In this document: piece after piece, positions 35,532 to 43,931 of the stretch | How positions within the stretch are numbered: the stretch's first letter is position 1 | Layout of the letters: each line of letters starts with the position of its first letter | Source: Paraburkholderia caledonica NBRC 102488 | Lineage (GTDB): Bacteria > Pseudomonadota > Gammaproteobacteria > Burkholderiales > Burkholderiaceae | Reading direction: 5' to 3' | NCBI RefSeq assembly: GCF_000685095.1 | Contig: NZ_BAYE01000021.1 | Coordinates: 1 to 64,000 of the forward strand | Length of the DNA stretch: 64,000 nucleotides | The notes under the pieces: generated by a model | Told to the model about the DNA's origin: nothing | What the model saw: only the letters and a program-made list of their open reading frames with translations | Databases searched by the model: none | Translations under genes and position numbers: made by a program

Positions 35532-36527
35532 TCAGGCCGCCATGACCGGCGCCGAAGACAGGGAAGGCGATTGCTTGCGACGCTCGCGGGTGGGCGCGGT
35601 CCCGAATGCGTCGCGATAACTTTTCGAAAAGTGGCAGGCGGACTGAAAACCGCAAGCCATCGTGATGTTCATGATCGACATATCGGTTTGCAGCAGTAGT
35701 TCGCGCGCGCGTCGCAAACGCAGCGTCAGATAGTAATGCGTCGGCGTCATCCCCAGATGCTCGCGGAAAAGGCGCTGCAGCTGCCTTTGCGACATGCCGG
35801 CGAGTCTCGCCAGTTCCTCGCGTGACAGCGGCTCCTCGATGTTGTTCTCCATCAGCGAGATCACTTCGAACAGCGACTTGTTGGCCGAACCGAGTCGCGC
35901 GACCAGCGGCATTTTCTGTTGCGCGCTCGTATCGCGCACATGTTCGACGATGAACTGCTCGGCGATCTGCGTCACACGCGCGGTGCCGACGCGCGGAGCG
36001 ATCAGGTTCAGCATCATGTCGAGCGGCGCGACACCGCCTGTGCATGTCACACGGTCGCGATCGATCACGAACAGTTCTTTCAGAAAACGCGTGTCGGGGA
36101 ATTCTTCTTTAAGCGCCGACATGTTCTCCCAGTGAATCGCACAGGCGTAGCCCGCGAGCAACCCTGCACGCGCGAGCGCATAGGTGCCTGTGCACAGGCT
36201 GCCGAGCACACAACCCATGCGGGCGAAACGGCGTAATGCGGACAAATGGGCCGGCGTGGTCGCGTGTTGCACGTCGATGCCGCCGATCACGAACACGATA
36301 TCCGGCTGGCCGACGCATTCGACGGGACCCGTATCGACCGATAAACCATTGCTTGCCGCCACCGGCCCGCCGTCGGGACTCACGATCGACCAGCGATATA
36401 GCGTCTGCCCCGTCAGGTAGTTCGCCATGCGCAGTACTTCGATCGCATTCGTGAACGCGATCATCGTGAAGTTCGGAACGGGCATGAAGGCGAAATGCGA
36501 CAGTGACGCCGTGCGATCGGTGGACAT
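35532..36527 (-). CDS. gbdR: GbdR-like GATase1-AraC transcriptional activator
   Basis: This 331-residue regulator has a DJ-1/PfpI-like sensor (about residues 10-185, with GSLCTGTYALARAGLLAGY and TCTGGVAPLDMMLNLIA) and an AraC-type DNA-binding domain (about 230-320, MENNIEEPLSREELARLAGMSQRQLQRLFRE and MNITMACGFQSACHFSKSYRDAFG). I chose the ATG at 36527, where the family homology begins; an upstream TTG at 36590 is less likely. It lies divergent from glyA-dipeptidase-dgc and is the best candidate for GbdR, which responds to betaine and dimethylglycine in Pseudomonas. The paralogue at 16584 may overlap in function, so gbdR is a likely, not proven, symbol. Confidence 0.85.
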   Translation of the reverse strand: MSTDRTASLSHFAFMPVPNFTMIAFTNAIEVLRMANYLTGQTLYRWSIVSPDGGPVAASNGLSVDTGPVECVGQPDIVFVIGGIDVQHATTPAHLSALRRFARMGCVLGSLCTGTYALARAGLLAGYACAIHWENMSALKEEFPDTRFLKELFVIDRDRVTCTGGVAPLDMMLNLIAPRVGTARVTQIAEQFIVEHVRDTSAQQKMPLVARLGSANKSLFEVISLMENNIEEPLSREELARLAGMSQRQLQRLFREHLGMTPTHYYLTLRLRRARELLLQTDMSIMNITMACGFQSACHFSKSYRDAFGTAPTRERRKQSPSLSSAPVMAA

Positions 36528-36685
36528 GTGAGGAGTGATTCCTTGGAATCTATAGTGTCGCGTCGCCGTGGGGAGCGGCGACTTCTTCAATTTTGCGTAC
36601 TAGCGCAACTACCATGCCATCAGGCTAAACCCTTGGTTGTCGATGCCGATGCGCGGAACGCTCGCGAAACGGCACCAGGAGTGCA

Positions 36686-36707
36686 CACAGCAGCACCACA
36701 GCAGCAC
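36686..36707 (+). repeat. 11-base tandem repeat upstream of glyA
   Basis: CACAGCAGCAC occurs twice in exact tandem (36686-36696 and 36697-36707). It recalls the AGCACCACA repeat before soxB, so the two gene clusters share similar short CA-rich repeats, but a role is unknown. Confidence 0.7.
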
Positions 36708-36875
36708 CACCGACGCCGAAAACCCGCACCTTAACCGCGCATCGCGTTTAGCTGCTGCTCAGAATTCCTTCAGCATCGAACGGTCGTTCGACCTCGGCAT
36801 GGCCGCGCGAGCGACATCTCTCAGGGTACTTACCGAGGCGCCGGTCACGACATCGGCAGGCTCCCGCGGGCGACT

Positions 36876-36906
36876 TGTCGAAAAAGGTCGCTCATGGCGG
36901 AAAAGG
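36876..36906 (+). promoter_or_regulatory. Candidate regulator site upstream of glyA
   Basis: GTCG at 36877 and 36887 are 10 bases apart (as at choV 14365 and 14375). TGTCGAAAAAGG at 36876 is similar to TGGCGGAAAAGG at 36895, a 19-base offset. It does not show the exact 21-base spacing seen elsewhere, so support is weaker. It is 150-180 bases upstream of glyA. Confidence 0.35.
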
Positions 36907-37058
36907 CAAAGAACGCGTCTGAATTCATAAATTGACGCGCGATGCAAGCGTCAAGAATAGACGCAATGCAAGCCGGTAGCAGTAGGGCCCAAGCGCCGCA
37001 CAAGCCAGACGTCAGCGCGGCTTCCGGGCCTTCCCGTCAACGATTCCACGGACCTTCC

Positions 37059-38333
37059 ATGTCGAACCCGAATCCTTTCTTCGAAGAATCGCTCGCCACG
37101 CGCGATCAGGCGGTGCGCGGCGCTATTTTGAAAGAGCTCGAGCGCCAGCAGTCGCAAGTCGAACTGATCGCGTCGGAAAACATCGTGTCACGCGCGGTGC
37201 TCGAAGCACAAGGCTCGGTGCTGACCAACAAATATGCGGAAGGTTATCCGGGCAAGCGTTACTACGGCGGCTGTGAATACGTCGACGAGATCGAGACGCT
37301 CGCGCTCGAACGCATCAAGCAACTGTTCAACGCGAAGTTCGCCAACGTGCAGCCGCATTCCGGCGCGCAGGCAAACGGTGCGGTCATGCTCGCGCTGGTG
37401 AAGCCGGGCGACACGGTGCTCGGCATGTCGCTCGACGCGGGCGGGCACCTCACGCACGGTGCGAAGCCGGCCATGTCGGGCAAGTGGTTCAACGCGGTGC
37501 AGTACGGTGTCAGCCGCGACACGCTGCTGATCGACTACGAGCAGATCGAGGAACTTGCGCAGCAGCATAAACCCGCGCTGCTGATCGCCGGCTTCTCGGC
37601 GTATCCGCGTGCGCTGGATTTCAAGCGGCTGCGCGCGATTGCCGACAGCGTCGGTGCAAAGCTGATGGTGGATATGGCGCACATCGCCGGCGTGATCGCG
37701 GCGGGACGTCACGCAAATCCCGTCGAGCATGCGCATGTAGTGACGTCCACCACGCACAAGACGTTGCGCGGTCCGCGCGGCGGCTTTGTGCTGACGAATG
37801 ACGAAGACATCGCAAAGAAGATCAACTCCGCTGTGTTCCCTGGCCTGCAAGGCGGCCCGCTGATGCATGTGATCGCGGGCAAGGCCGTCGCGTTCGGCGA
37901 GGCGTTGCAACCCGGCTTCAAGACCTACATCGACAACGTGCTCGCCAACGCACAGGCGCTCGGCGAAGTGCTGAAGGCGGGCGGCGTGGATCTCGTGACG
38001 GGCGGCACCGACAACCATCTGCTGCTGGTCGACTTGCGGCCGAAGGGCCTCAAGGGCAATCAGGTCGAGCAGGCGCTGGAGCGCGCAGGCATTACGTGCA
38101 ACAAGAACGGCATTCCGTTCGACACGGAAAAGCCGACGGTCACCTCGGGCGTGCGCCTAGGCACACCGGCGGGCACGACGCGCGGCTTCGGCGTGAACGA
38201 GTTCCGCGACGTGGGCCGCTTGATCGTGGAAGTGCTCGATTCGCTGCGCGACCACCCCGAAGGCCATGCGGCCACTGAACAACGCGTGCGTCGCGAGATT
38301 TTCGCGCTGTGCGAGCGCTTCCCCATTTACTAA
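37059..38333 (+). CDS. glyA: Serine hydroxymethyltransferase
   Basis: This 424-residue PLP enzyme has the PLP lysine K234 in VVTSTTHKTLRGPRGG and the usual GlyA sequence throughout (ELIASENIVSRAVLEAQGSVLTNKYAEGYPGKRYYGG). I chose the ATG at 37059, matching the family start SNPNPFFEESLATRD. It uses 5,10-methylene-THF and glycine to make serine. In this context it uses the glycine and methylene-THF made by sarcosine oxidase. It heads an operon of glyA, dipeptidase, V4R-like protein and dgcA onward. This may be a second, catabolic glyA, as in Pseudomonas, where a separate housekeeping copy also exists. Confidence 0.96.
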   Translation: MSNPNPFFEESLATRDQAVRGAILKELERQQSQVELIASENIVSRAVLEAQGSVLTNKYAEGYPGKRYYGGCEYVDEIETLALERIKQLFNAKFANVQPHSGAQANGAVMLALVKPGDTVLGMSLDAGGHLTHGAKPAMSGKWFNAVQYGVSRDTLLIDYEQIEELAQQHKPALLIAGFSAYPRALDFKRLRAIADSVGAKLMVDMAHIAGVIAAGRHANPVEHAHVVTSTTHKTLRGPRGGFVLTNDEDIAKKINSAVFPGLQGGPLMHVIAGKAVAFGEALQPGFKTYIDNVLANAQALGEVLKAGGVDLVTGGTDNHLLLVDLRPKGLKGNQVEQALERAGITCNKNGIPFDTEKPTVTSGVRLGTPAGTTRGFGVNEFRDVGRLIVEVLDSLRDHPEGHAATEQRVRREIFALCERFPIY

Positions 38334-38351
38334 GAACACCTGGAGCACACG

Positions 38352-39323
38352 ATGAGCAATTTGCACGAAAACAGCATCATCATCGACGGCCTGAACATTT
38401 CTAAGTTCGAGCGCTCGGTGTTCGAAGATATGCGCAAGGGCGGTGTGACCGCGGTGAACTGCACGGTGTCCGTGTGGGAAAGCTTCCAGAAGACCGTCGA
38501 TAACATCGCCGAAATGAAGCAGCAGATCCGCGAGTACAGCGAGATTCTCACGCTCGTGCGCACGACCGACGACATCTTCCGCGCGAAGAAAGAGAACAAG
38601 ACGGGCATCATTTTCGGCTTCCAGAACGCGCATGCTTTCGAGGACAACCTCGGCTATATCGAGGCATTCAAAGACCTCGGCGTGAACGTGGTTCAGCTTT
38701 GCTACAACACGCAGAATCTGGTCGGCACCGGCTGCTATGAGCGCGACGGCGGTCTGTCTGGTTATGGCCGTGAAGTGATCCAGGAAATGAATCGCGTCGG
38801 CATCATGGTCGATCTTTCGCATGTCGGCGGAAAAACTTCGTCGGAAGCGATTGCGGCGTCGAAAAAGCCGGTGTGCTATTCGCATTGCTGCCCGTCGGGA
38901 CTCAAAGAGCACCCGCGCAACAAGAGCGACGAACAACTGAAAGAGATCGCCGACGCCGGCGGCTTTGTCGGCGTGACCATGTTCGCGCCTTTCCTGAAGC
39001 GCGGTCCGGACGCCACCGTCGAAGACTATATCGAGGCAATCGACTACGTCGTGAATCTGATCGGCGAAGACCAGGTCGGCATCGGCACTGACTTCACGCA
39101 AGGCTACAGCACCGAGTTCTTCGACTGGATCACGCACGACAAGGGCCGTTATCGCCAGTTGACGAACTTCGGCAAGGTCGTGAATCCGGAAGGCATCCGC
39201 ACGATCGGCGAGTTTCCGAACCTGACTGCCGCGATGGAGCGCGCGGGTTGGAGCGAGACGCGCATCAAAAAAATCATGGGTGAGAACTGGGTCCGCGTAT
39301 TCGGTGAAGTGTGGAAGGTTTGA
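38352..39323 (+). CDS. Membrane dipeptidase family (renal dipeptidase-like) protein
   Basis: This 323-residue zinc metalloprotein belongs to the peptidase M19 family (DGLNISKFER start, HAFEDNLGYIEAFKDLGVNVVQLCYN, MVDLSHVGGKTSSEAI, PVCYSHCCPSGL and QVGIGTDFTQG are family segments). It lies 18 bases after glyA. The same family sits next to dgcA in Pseudomonas aeruginosa, so the linkage is conserved, but why a dipeptidase accompanies dimethylglycine demethylase is not known. Possible roles are hydrolysis of a betaine- or glycine-derived amide or an unrelated moonlighting function. No signal peptide, so cytoplasmic. Confidence 0.9.
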   Translation: MSNLHENSIIIDGLNISKFERSVFEDMRKGGVTAVNCTVSVWESFQKTVDNIAEMKQQIREYSEILTLVRTTDDIFRAKKENKTGIIFGFQNAHAFEDNLGYIEAFKDLGVNVVQLCYNTQNLVGTGCYERDGGLSGYGREVIQEMNRVGIMVDLSHVGGKTSSEAIAASKKPVCYSHCCPSGLKEHPRNKSDEQLKEIADAGGFVGVTMFAPFLKRGPDATVEDYIEAIDYVVNLIGEDQVGIGTDFTQGYSTEFFDWITHDKGRYRQLTNFGKVVNPEGIRTIGEFPNLTAAMERAGWSETRIKKIMGENWVRVFGEVWKV

Positions 39324-39377
39324 GCTTCACGCGCGCAGAGCCCGCAGATTCGCCCTACAAAACACGGAGTCTTCCAC

Positions 39378-39914
39378 ATGCAACCTCAACTGCCTATCGA
39401 CGTCGATGCGAACACCGGCGTCTGGACCACCGACGCGCTGCCGATGCTGTACGTGCCGCGTCATTTCTTCACGAACAACCATACCGCCGTTGAAGAAGCG
39501 CTGGGCATCGACACATATGCCGAGATTCTCTACAAGGCGGGTTATAAATCCGCGTACTTCTGGTGCGACAAGGAAGCCAAACAGCACGGCATCGCCGGCA
39601 TGGCCGTATTCGAGCACTACCTGAAGCGGCTTTCGCAACGCGGCTGGGGCATCTTCACGATCACGGAAAGCGATCCGTCCACGTCGCATGCGCGTATCGA
39701 ACTGCATCACTCGTCGTTCGTGCTCGCGCAACCGGGCAAAGTCGGCAAGCTCTGCTACATGTTCGCCGGCTGGTTCGCGGGAGCAATGGACTGGGTCAAC
39801 GACACGGCGCCCGATTCACAACGCAAGGGTCCGCCTTCGCAGTCGAAAGAAGCGCGATGCGCGGCGGAAGGCCACGACCATTGCGTGTTCGAAGTGTCGC
39901 CGCTCGCGGCATAG
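39378..39914 (+). CDS. V4R-like DUF5943 protein of the dgc operon
   Basis: This 178-residue protein has a C-terminal C-AAEGHDH-C-VFEVSPL segment typical of the V4R/4-vinyl-reductase sensor fold (C.a.G...C.fev) and a helical core (EALGIDTYAEILYKAGYKSAYFWCDKEA). It resembles the small protein between the dipeptidase and dgcA in Pseudomonas (DUF5943-like, from memory). No catalytic residues are apparent. A small-molecule-binding or regulatory role is plausible from the V4R fold, but unproven. The site GGAG lies before the ATG at 39378. Confidence 0.85.
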   Translation: MQPQLPIDVDANTGVWTTDALPMLYVPRHFFTNNHTAVEEALGIDTYAEILYKAGYKSAYFWCDKEAKQHGIAGMAVFEHYLKRLSQRGWGIFTITESDPSTSHARIELHHSSFVLAQPGKVGKLCYMFAGWFAGAMDWVNDTAPDSQRKGPPSQSKEARCAAEGHDHCVFEVSPLAA

Positions 39915-39947
39915 CACCAGAAGTCATTTATTCCGAGGTCGATCGCG

Positions 39948-42011
39948 ATGCGTTACCCGAACCTTTTCAAGCCTCTTACGCTGAACAAGCTGACTTTGCG
40001 CAACCGCATTGTCAGCACTGCGCATGCGGAGGTGTATGCGGAACCCGGCGGACTGCCCGGCGACCGTTATATCCGTTACTACGAAGAAAAGGCCAAGGGT
40101 GGTGTGGGCCTCGCCGTGTGCGGCGGTTCGAGCCCGGTCTCGATCGACAGTCCGCAAGGCTGGTGGAAGTCGGTGAACCTGTCGACCGACAAGATCATCG
40201 ATCCGCTCTCGCGACTCGCGGAAGCCATGCACGCGCACGGCGCCAAGATCATGATCCAGGCCACGCACATGGGCCGCCGCTCGGCGTTTCATGGCGAGCA
40301 CTGGCCGCATCTGATGTCGCCTTCGGGCGTGCGTGAGCCGGTGCATCGCGGCAACGCGAAGATCATTGAAGTGGAAGAGATTCGCCGCATTATCACCGAC
40401 TTCGCGGCTGCCGCGAAACGCGTGAAAGATGCGGGCATGGACGGTGTTGAGATCTCAGCGGCGCACCAGCATCTGATCGACCAGTTCTGGAGCCCACGCA
40501 CCAATTTTCGTACCGACGAATGGGGCGGTTCGCTTGAAAACCGCCTGCGTTTCGGCGTCGAAGTATTGCAAGCAGTGCGTGAAGCAGTGGGCCCCGACTT
40601 CTGCGTGGGCCTGCGCATGTGCGGCGACGAGTTCCACGAAGACGGTCTCGATCACGAGCAACTGAAAGAGATCGCACAGGCAATGAGCGAAAGCGGCCTG
40701 ATCGATTATCTCGGTGTGATCGGTTCCGGCGCGGATACGCACAACACGCTCGCCAACTGCATGCCGCCAATGGCGCTGCCGCCCGAGCCTTTCGTGCATC
40801 TCGCAGCCGGCATCAAGTCGGTCGTCAAAGTCCCGGTCATGCATGCGCAAAGTATTCGCGACGCGGGCCAGGCCGAGCGTCTGCTGGCGAGCGGCATGGT
40901 CGATCTGGTCGGTATGACACGCGCGCAGATTGCCGACCCGCATATGGTCATCAAGATCCGCGATGGCCGCGAGGACGAAATCAAGCAATGCGTCGGCGCG
41001 AACTATTGCATCGACCGTCAGTACAACGGGCTCGACGTGCTGTGCGTGCAGAACGCGGCAACCTCGCGTGAAGCGACCATGCCGCATGTCATTGCGCGCA
41101 CGAACGGGCCGAAGCGCAAGGTCGTCGTGGTCGGCGCGGGTCCTGCGGGACTCGAAGCGGCGCGGGTCGCGAAGTCGCGCGGCCATGACGTGGTGCTGTT
41201 CGAGAAGAATGACTATGTGGGCGGCCAGATCATGCTCGCGGCAAAAGCGCCGCAGCGTGAGCAGATGGCAGGCATTGTCCGCTGGTTCGATATGGAAACA
41301 AAGCGCCTGGGCGTGGACCGCCGTCTCGGGGTTGCCGCCGACGATAAAACCATCATGGCCGAAAAACCGGACATCGTCGTGCTCGCCACGGGCGGCTCGT
41401 CGTTCACGTCGCAAGTGGCGGCGTGGGGCGTTGACGAAGGCCTTGCGGTGAGTTCGTGGGACGTGCTCTCGGGCAAGGTCGAGCCGGGCAAGAATGTCCT
41501 CGTGTACGACGGCGTGAGCACGCACGCCGGCGCCGGCGTCGCCGATTTCATCTCGAGCCGCGGTTCGAACGTGGAGATCGTCACGCCCGACGTGAAAGTG
41601 GCCGACGACGTAGGTGGCACCACGTTCCCGATTTTCTATCGGCGCCTCTATGCGCAGGGCGTGGTCCATACACCGAATTACTGGCTCGACAAAGTGTACG
41701 AGGAAGACGGCAAGAAAATCGCCGTGATCCGCAACGAGTACACAGAGGAGCAGGAAGAGCGCGCGGTCGATCAGGTCGTGATCGAGAACGGCAGCACGCC
41801 GAACGACGAGCTGTACTGGAAGCTGAAGCCGGAGTCGGTCAACCGCGGGCAGGTCGACGTGCATAAGCTCTTTGCATCTGAGCCGCAACCGTCGCTTTCC
41901 GAAGAACTCGGTAATGGCCGCTTCCTGCTGTTTCGCGTCGGCGACTGCATCTCCATGCACAACATTCACGGCGCGATTTACGACGCGCTGCGCCTTTGCA
42001 AGGACTTCTGA
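39948..42011 (+). CDS. dgcA: Dimethylglycine demethylase subunit A
   Basis: This 687-residue flavoprotein has an old-yellow-enzyme-type FMN barrel (about 1-340), an iron-sulfur segment, then an NAD(P)/ADP-binding domain (VVVVGAGPAGLEAARVAKSRG from about 392) like trimethylamine dehydrogenase. The iron-sulfur segment shows C348, C354 and C366, but the residue matching the second cysteine of the usual CxxCxxC...C set is Ala351 (CVGANYC). It demethylates dimethylglycine to sarcosine with DgcB and the ETF encoded downstream. It lies 33 bases after the V4R-like gene. Confidence 0.93.
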   Translation: MRYPNLFKPLTLNKLTLRNRIVSTAHAEVYAEPGGLPGDRYIRYYEEKAKGGVGLAVCGGSSPVSIDSPQGWWKSVNLSTDKIIDPLSRLAEAMHAHGAKIMIQATHMGRRSAFHGEHWPHLMSPSGVREPVHRGNAKIIEVEEIRRIITDFAAAAKRVKDAGMDGVEISAAHQHLIDQFWSPRTNFRTDEWGGSLENRLRFGVEVLQAVREAVGPDFCVGLRMCGDEFHEDGLDHEQLKEIAQAMSESGLIDYLGVIGSGADTHNTLANCMPPMALPPEPFVHLAAGIKSVVKVPVMHAQSIRDAGQAERLLASGMVDLVGMTRAQIADPHMVIKIRDGREDEIKQCVGANYCIDRQYNGLDVLCVQNAATSREATMPHVIARTNGPKRKVVVVGAGPAGLEAARVAKSRGHDVVLFEKNDYVGGQIMLAAKAPQREQMAGIVRWFDMETKRLGVDRRLGVAADDKTIMAEKPDIVVLATGGSSFTSQVAAWGVDEGLAVSSWDVLSGKVEPGKNVLVYDGVSTHAGAGVADFISSRGSNVEIVTPDVKVADDVGGTTFPIFYRRLYAQGVVHTPNYWLDKVYEEDGKKIAVIRNEYTEEQEERAVDQVVIENGSTPNDELYWKLKPESVNRGQVDVHKLFASEPQPSLSEELGNGRFLLFRVGDCISMHNIHGAIYDALRLCKDF

Positions 42012-42013
42012 CA

Positions 42014-43927
42014 ATGAGCCCCGTGTCTGTCATCACCGTGCTGTTGTGGTTGTCGATGGCGGGTCTGGCTTTCGCGCTCGCGAAGCGCGCCGCGTATTGG
42101 CGCGTGGGTCGCGCCACGGCGGCGGGCGCGTACGGCTGGGCGAATCTGCTGTCGATTCCGAAACGCTACTTCGTCGATCTGCATCATGTGGTCGCGCGCG
42201 ACCCGTACATTGCGAAAACGCACGTGGCGACTGCCGGCGGGGCGATCCTCGCGATGGCGCTCGTGTTCGTCAACTACGGTCTCGCGATCTATTCACCGTG
42301 GCTCGATAAACTGATCTTTCTTGCCGCGCTCGTGATGCTGGTCGGCGCGGTTTTCGTATGGCGTCGCCGGCATGGCGCGAAAGCGGTACCCGCGCGGCTG
42401 TCGCGCGGCCCGTGGGATCATCTGCCGCTGTTGCTCGGGTCGTTCGCGCTCGGTCTCGTGTTGTTCATCGCATTGCCGGCCGCGGCGATGTCGGGCGCGC
42501 TCGCGATCATCGTCGCGCTGCTGATCGCAGTGGGCGCGTTCACGATGACATTTGGCGCCGCGCGTGGCGGTCCAATGAAACATGCGCTCGCGGGTCTGTT
42601 GCATCTCGCGTTTCATCCGCGTCAGGAGCGCTTTGCCGAGCGTAACGATCGCGATATCGTGCCGCCGACTGCATTGAAGGCGCCGCTGCTCGACGCGAAA
42701 GAATACGGCGTGGGCAAGCCCGTGGAGTTTCGCTGGAACCAGTTGCTCAGTTTTGACGCCTGCGTGCAGTGCGGCAAATGCGAGGCCGCGTGCCCCGCGT
42801 TCGCCGCCGGTCAACCGCTCAATCCGAAGAAGCTCATTCAGGATCTGGTGACGGGCATGGTGGGCGGCACGGACGCCGAATACGCAGGCAGTCCCACGCC
42901 CGGCATTCCGGTCGGCAAGCATGGCGGTGCGCCGGGCAAGCCGCTGATTTCCAGCCTGATCGAGGCGGAAACGCTGTGGTCGTGCACGACCTGCCGCGCT
43001 TGCGTGCAGGAGTGCCCAATGCTGATCGAGCACGTCGACGCCATTGTGGACATGCGCCGCAATCAGACGCTCGTGGAAGGCACGGTGCCGGGCAAGGGGC
43101 CGATCACGCTCGCGAATCTGCGCGAAACAGGCAGTTCGAACGGTTACGACATCGGCGCGCGTTATGACTGGGCGGTCGATCTGCAGGTGCAGGTCGCGCA
43201 GCCCGGGCGTCGCGTGGATGTGCTGCTGATTGCGGGCGAAGGTGCGTTCGACATGCGCTATCAGCGCACGCTGCGCGCCCTCGTCAAGGTGCTGAACCGC
43301 GCGGGTGTCGATTACGCGGTGCTTGGCGGCGTCGAAACCGATACGGGCGACACGGCCCGGCGTCTCGGCGACGAAGCCACGTTCCAGCAACTCGCAAAGA
43401 AGCTGATCGGCACGCTCTCGCAGTACTCGTTCGGCAAGATCGTCACCTCCGACCCCCACGTGCTGCACAGCTTGCGCAACGAGTATCGCGCGTTGGGCGG
43501 CTTCTATGAAGTGCAGCATCACACGGCGCTGATCGATGAACTGGTCGCGAGCGGCAAGCTGTCGCCGCGCGCGCTCGCTGCCTACGCGGACAGCAAGATC
43601 ACGTATCACGATCCGTGTTACCTCGGCCGCTACAACGGCGAGACTGAAGCGCCGCGCCGCGTGCTGAAGAGCATTGGCATCAAGGTTGTCGAAATGGAGC
43701 GCCACGGCATGCGTGGACGTTGCTGCGGTGGCGGCGGCGGAGCCCCGTTGACGGACATTCCGGGCAAGCGGCGCATTCCGGACATCCGTATCGACGACGC
43801 GCGCGGCATCGGTGCCGAAATTGTCGCGGTAGGCTGCCCGAATTGCACGGCGATGCTCGAAGGCGTGGTTGGGCCCCGTCCTGAAGTTCTGGACGTCGCC
43901 GAACTGGTTGCAGCAGCGCTGGAGTAA
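42014..43927 (+). CDS. dgcB: Dimethylglycine demethylase subunit B (iron-sulfur protein)
   Basis: This 637-residue protein has N-terminal membrane helices (about 5-25, 72-92, 98-116 and 138-180) followed by two [4Fe-4S] motifs, C250/C253/C256/C260 and C324/C327/C330/C334. It ends with CCG-type segments (CYLGRYNGETEAPRRVL, CCGGGGGAPL and CPNCTAML) of the heterodisulfide-reductase family. It is translated 2 bases after dgcA. It probably passes electrons from DgcA or the ETF to the quinone pool. I chose the ATG at 42014. Confidence 0.93.
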   Translation: MSPVSVITVLLWLSMAGLAFALAKRAAYWRVGRATAAGAYGWANLLSIPKRYFVDLHHVVARDPYIAKTHVATAGGAILAMALVFVNYGLAIYSPWLDKLIFLAALVMLVGAVFVWRRRHGAKAVPARLSRGPWDHLPLLLGSFALGLVLFIALPAAAMSGALAIIVALLIAVGAFTMTFGAARGGPMKHALAGLLHLAFHPRQERFAERNDRDIVPPTALKAPLLDAKEYGVGKPVEFRWNQLLSFDACVQCGKCEAACPAFAAGQPLNPKKLIQDLVTGMVGGTDAEYAGSPTPGIPVGKHGGAPGKPLISSLIEAETLWSCTTCRACVQECPMLIEHVDAIVDMRRNQTLVEGTVPGKGPITLANLRETGSSNGYDIGARYDWAVDLQVQVAQPGRRVDVLLIAGEGAFDMRYQRTLRALVKVLNRAGVDYAVLGGVETDTGDTARRLGDEATFQQLAKKLIGTLSQYSFGKIVTSDPHVLHSLRNEYRALGGFYEVQHHTALIDELVASGKLSPRALAAYADSKITYHDPCYLGRYNGETEAPRRVLKSIGIKVVEMERHGMRGRCCGGGGGAPLTDIPGKRRIPDIRIDDARGIGAEIVAVGCPNCTAMLEGVVGPRPEVLDVAELVAAALE

Positions 43928-43931
43928 CGCG

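Larger units (their letters stand above)
36528..37058. other. Divergent gbdR-glyA interval
   Basis: These 531 bases hold the 11-base tandem repeat at 36686-36707 and the GTCG/AAAAGG site at 36876-36906, listed separately. A frame in phase with glyA runs back to 36942, but lacks homology before MSNPNPFF. No other gene was supported. The promoters of both operons should lie here. Confidence 0.6.

Noticed and set aside
36942..37058. In-frame N-terminal extension of glyA
   Set aside because: The SHMT family starts at MSNPNPFF (37059); the extra 39 residues show no homology.
40455..42014. 519-codon minus-strand frame opposite dgcA
   Set aside because: A composition artefact of GC-rich codon use; dgcA is well supported.
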